The notes under the pieces: model-generated
Seen by the model: only the letters and a program-made list of their open reading frames with translations
The model's database searches: none
What the model was told of the DNA's origin: nothing
In this document: positions 14,848-14,855 of the stretch, piece by piece
How positions within the stretch are numbered: the stretch's first letter is position 1
Layout: each line of letters begins with the position of its first letter
Origin: JBMNOZ01 sp050943335
GTDB lineage: Bacteria > Bacillota > Desulfitobacteriia > Desulfitobacteriales > Syntrophobotulaceae
NCBI GenBank assembly: GCA_050943335.1
Contig: JBMNOZ010000026.1
Span: forward strand, 1-14,855
DNA: 14,855 nucleotides
Reading direction: 5' to 3'
Translations under genes and position numbers: made by a program

Positions 14848-14855
14848 CAGAAACC

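Noticed and set aside
1..14855. tRNA, rRNA, CRISPR array or complete transposase gene
   Set aside because: I looked on both strands and saw no tRNA-like cloverleaf segments, no regularly spaced direct repeats and no transposase or integrase motifs.

Overview
The window looks like chromosomal DNA of an endospore-forming, low-to-moderate GC Firmicute, most likely in or near the Peptococcaceae (Desulfotomaculum/Pelotomaculum-type Clostridia). The basis is the gene order rimO-pgsA-cinA-recA-recX-rny-(unknown)-ymdB-spoVS, the sporulation gene spoVS, a Gram-positive type LexA box at recA, strong AGGAGG-type ribosome sites and frequent TTG/GTG starts. Every gene I can support lies on the minus strand, so transcription runs from high to low coordinates.

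Right part (about 11290-14855): an accessory-looking block. From upstream to downstream it holds an imperfect inverted repeat at the edge (14799-14847), a MoaF-like calycin-type protein (13807-14598), a two-domain cupin protein (12745-13698), a strong terminator hairpin (12612-12646), and a major facilitator transporter whose frame is broken twice by indels that cancel (11393-12589). A 12-bp hairpin terminator (11289-11319) closes the block. Six bases beyond that stem begins the 5' end of a group II intron, of which only about 290 bases of domain I remain (about 10990-11283).

Middle part (5935-10962): a housekeeping block. A sigma-A promoter (10933-10962) drives rimO (ribosomal protein S12 methylthiolation), which overlaps pgsA (phosphatidylglycerophosphate synthase) by 4 bases. 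Then come cinA, and recA with its own promoter and LexA operator. recX overlaps recA by 8 bases.

Left-middle part (2182-5905): rny (RNase Y) has its own promoter and a long leader with a terminator-like hairpin. It is followed by an unrecognised 172-residue gene, ymdB (metallophosphodiesterase) and spoVS. spoVS has a good sigma-H type promoter and a clean terminator. In Bacillus subtilis rny, ymdB and spoVS are also neighbours, downstream of cinA-recA. The block therefore joins DNA repair, RNA turnover and the entry into sporulation or multicellular behaviour.

Left part (1-2149): a membrane-dipeptidase family (M19) gene, a PHP-domain phosphoesterase gene and the start of a small coiled-coil protein that runs off the left edge. 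I see no promoter between the spoVS terminator and the dipeptidase gene, so these may rely on read-through.

I found no tRNA, rRNA, CRISPR array or complete mobile element. The most novel-looking items are the MoaF-like/bicupin/MFS cassette, the unknown gene between rny and ymdB, and the two terminator-like hairpins placed just upstream of coding starts.
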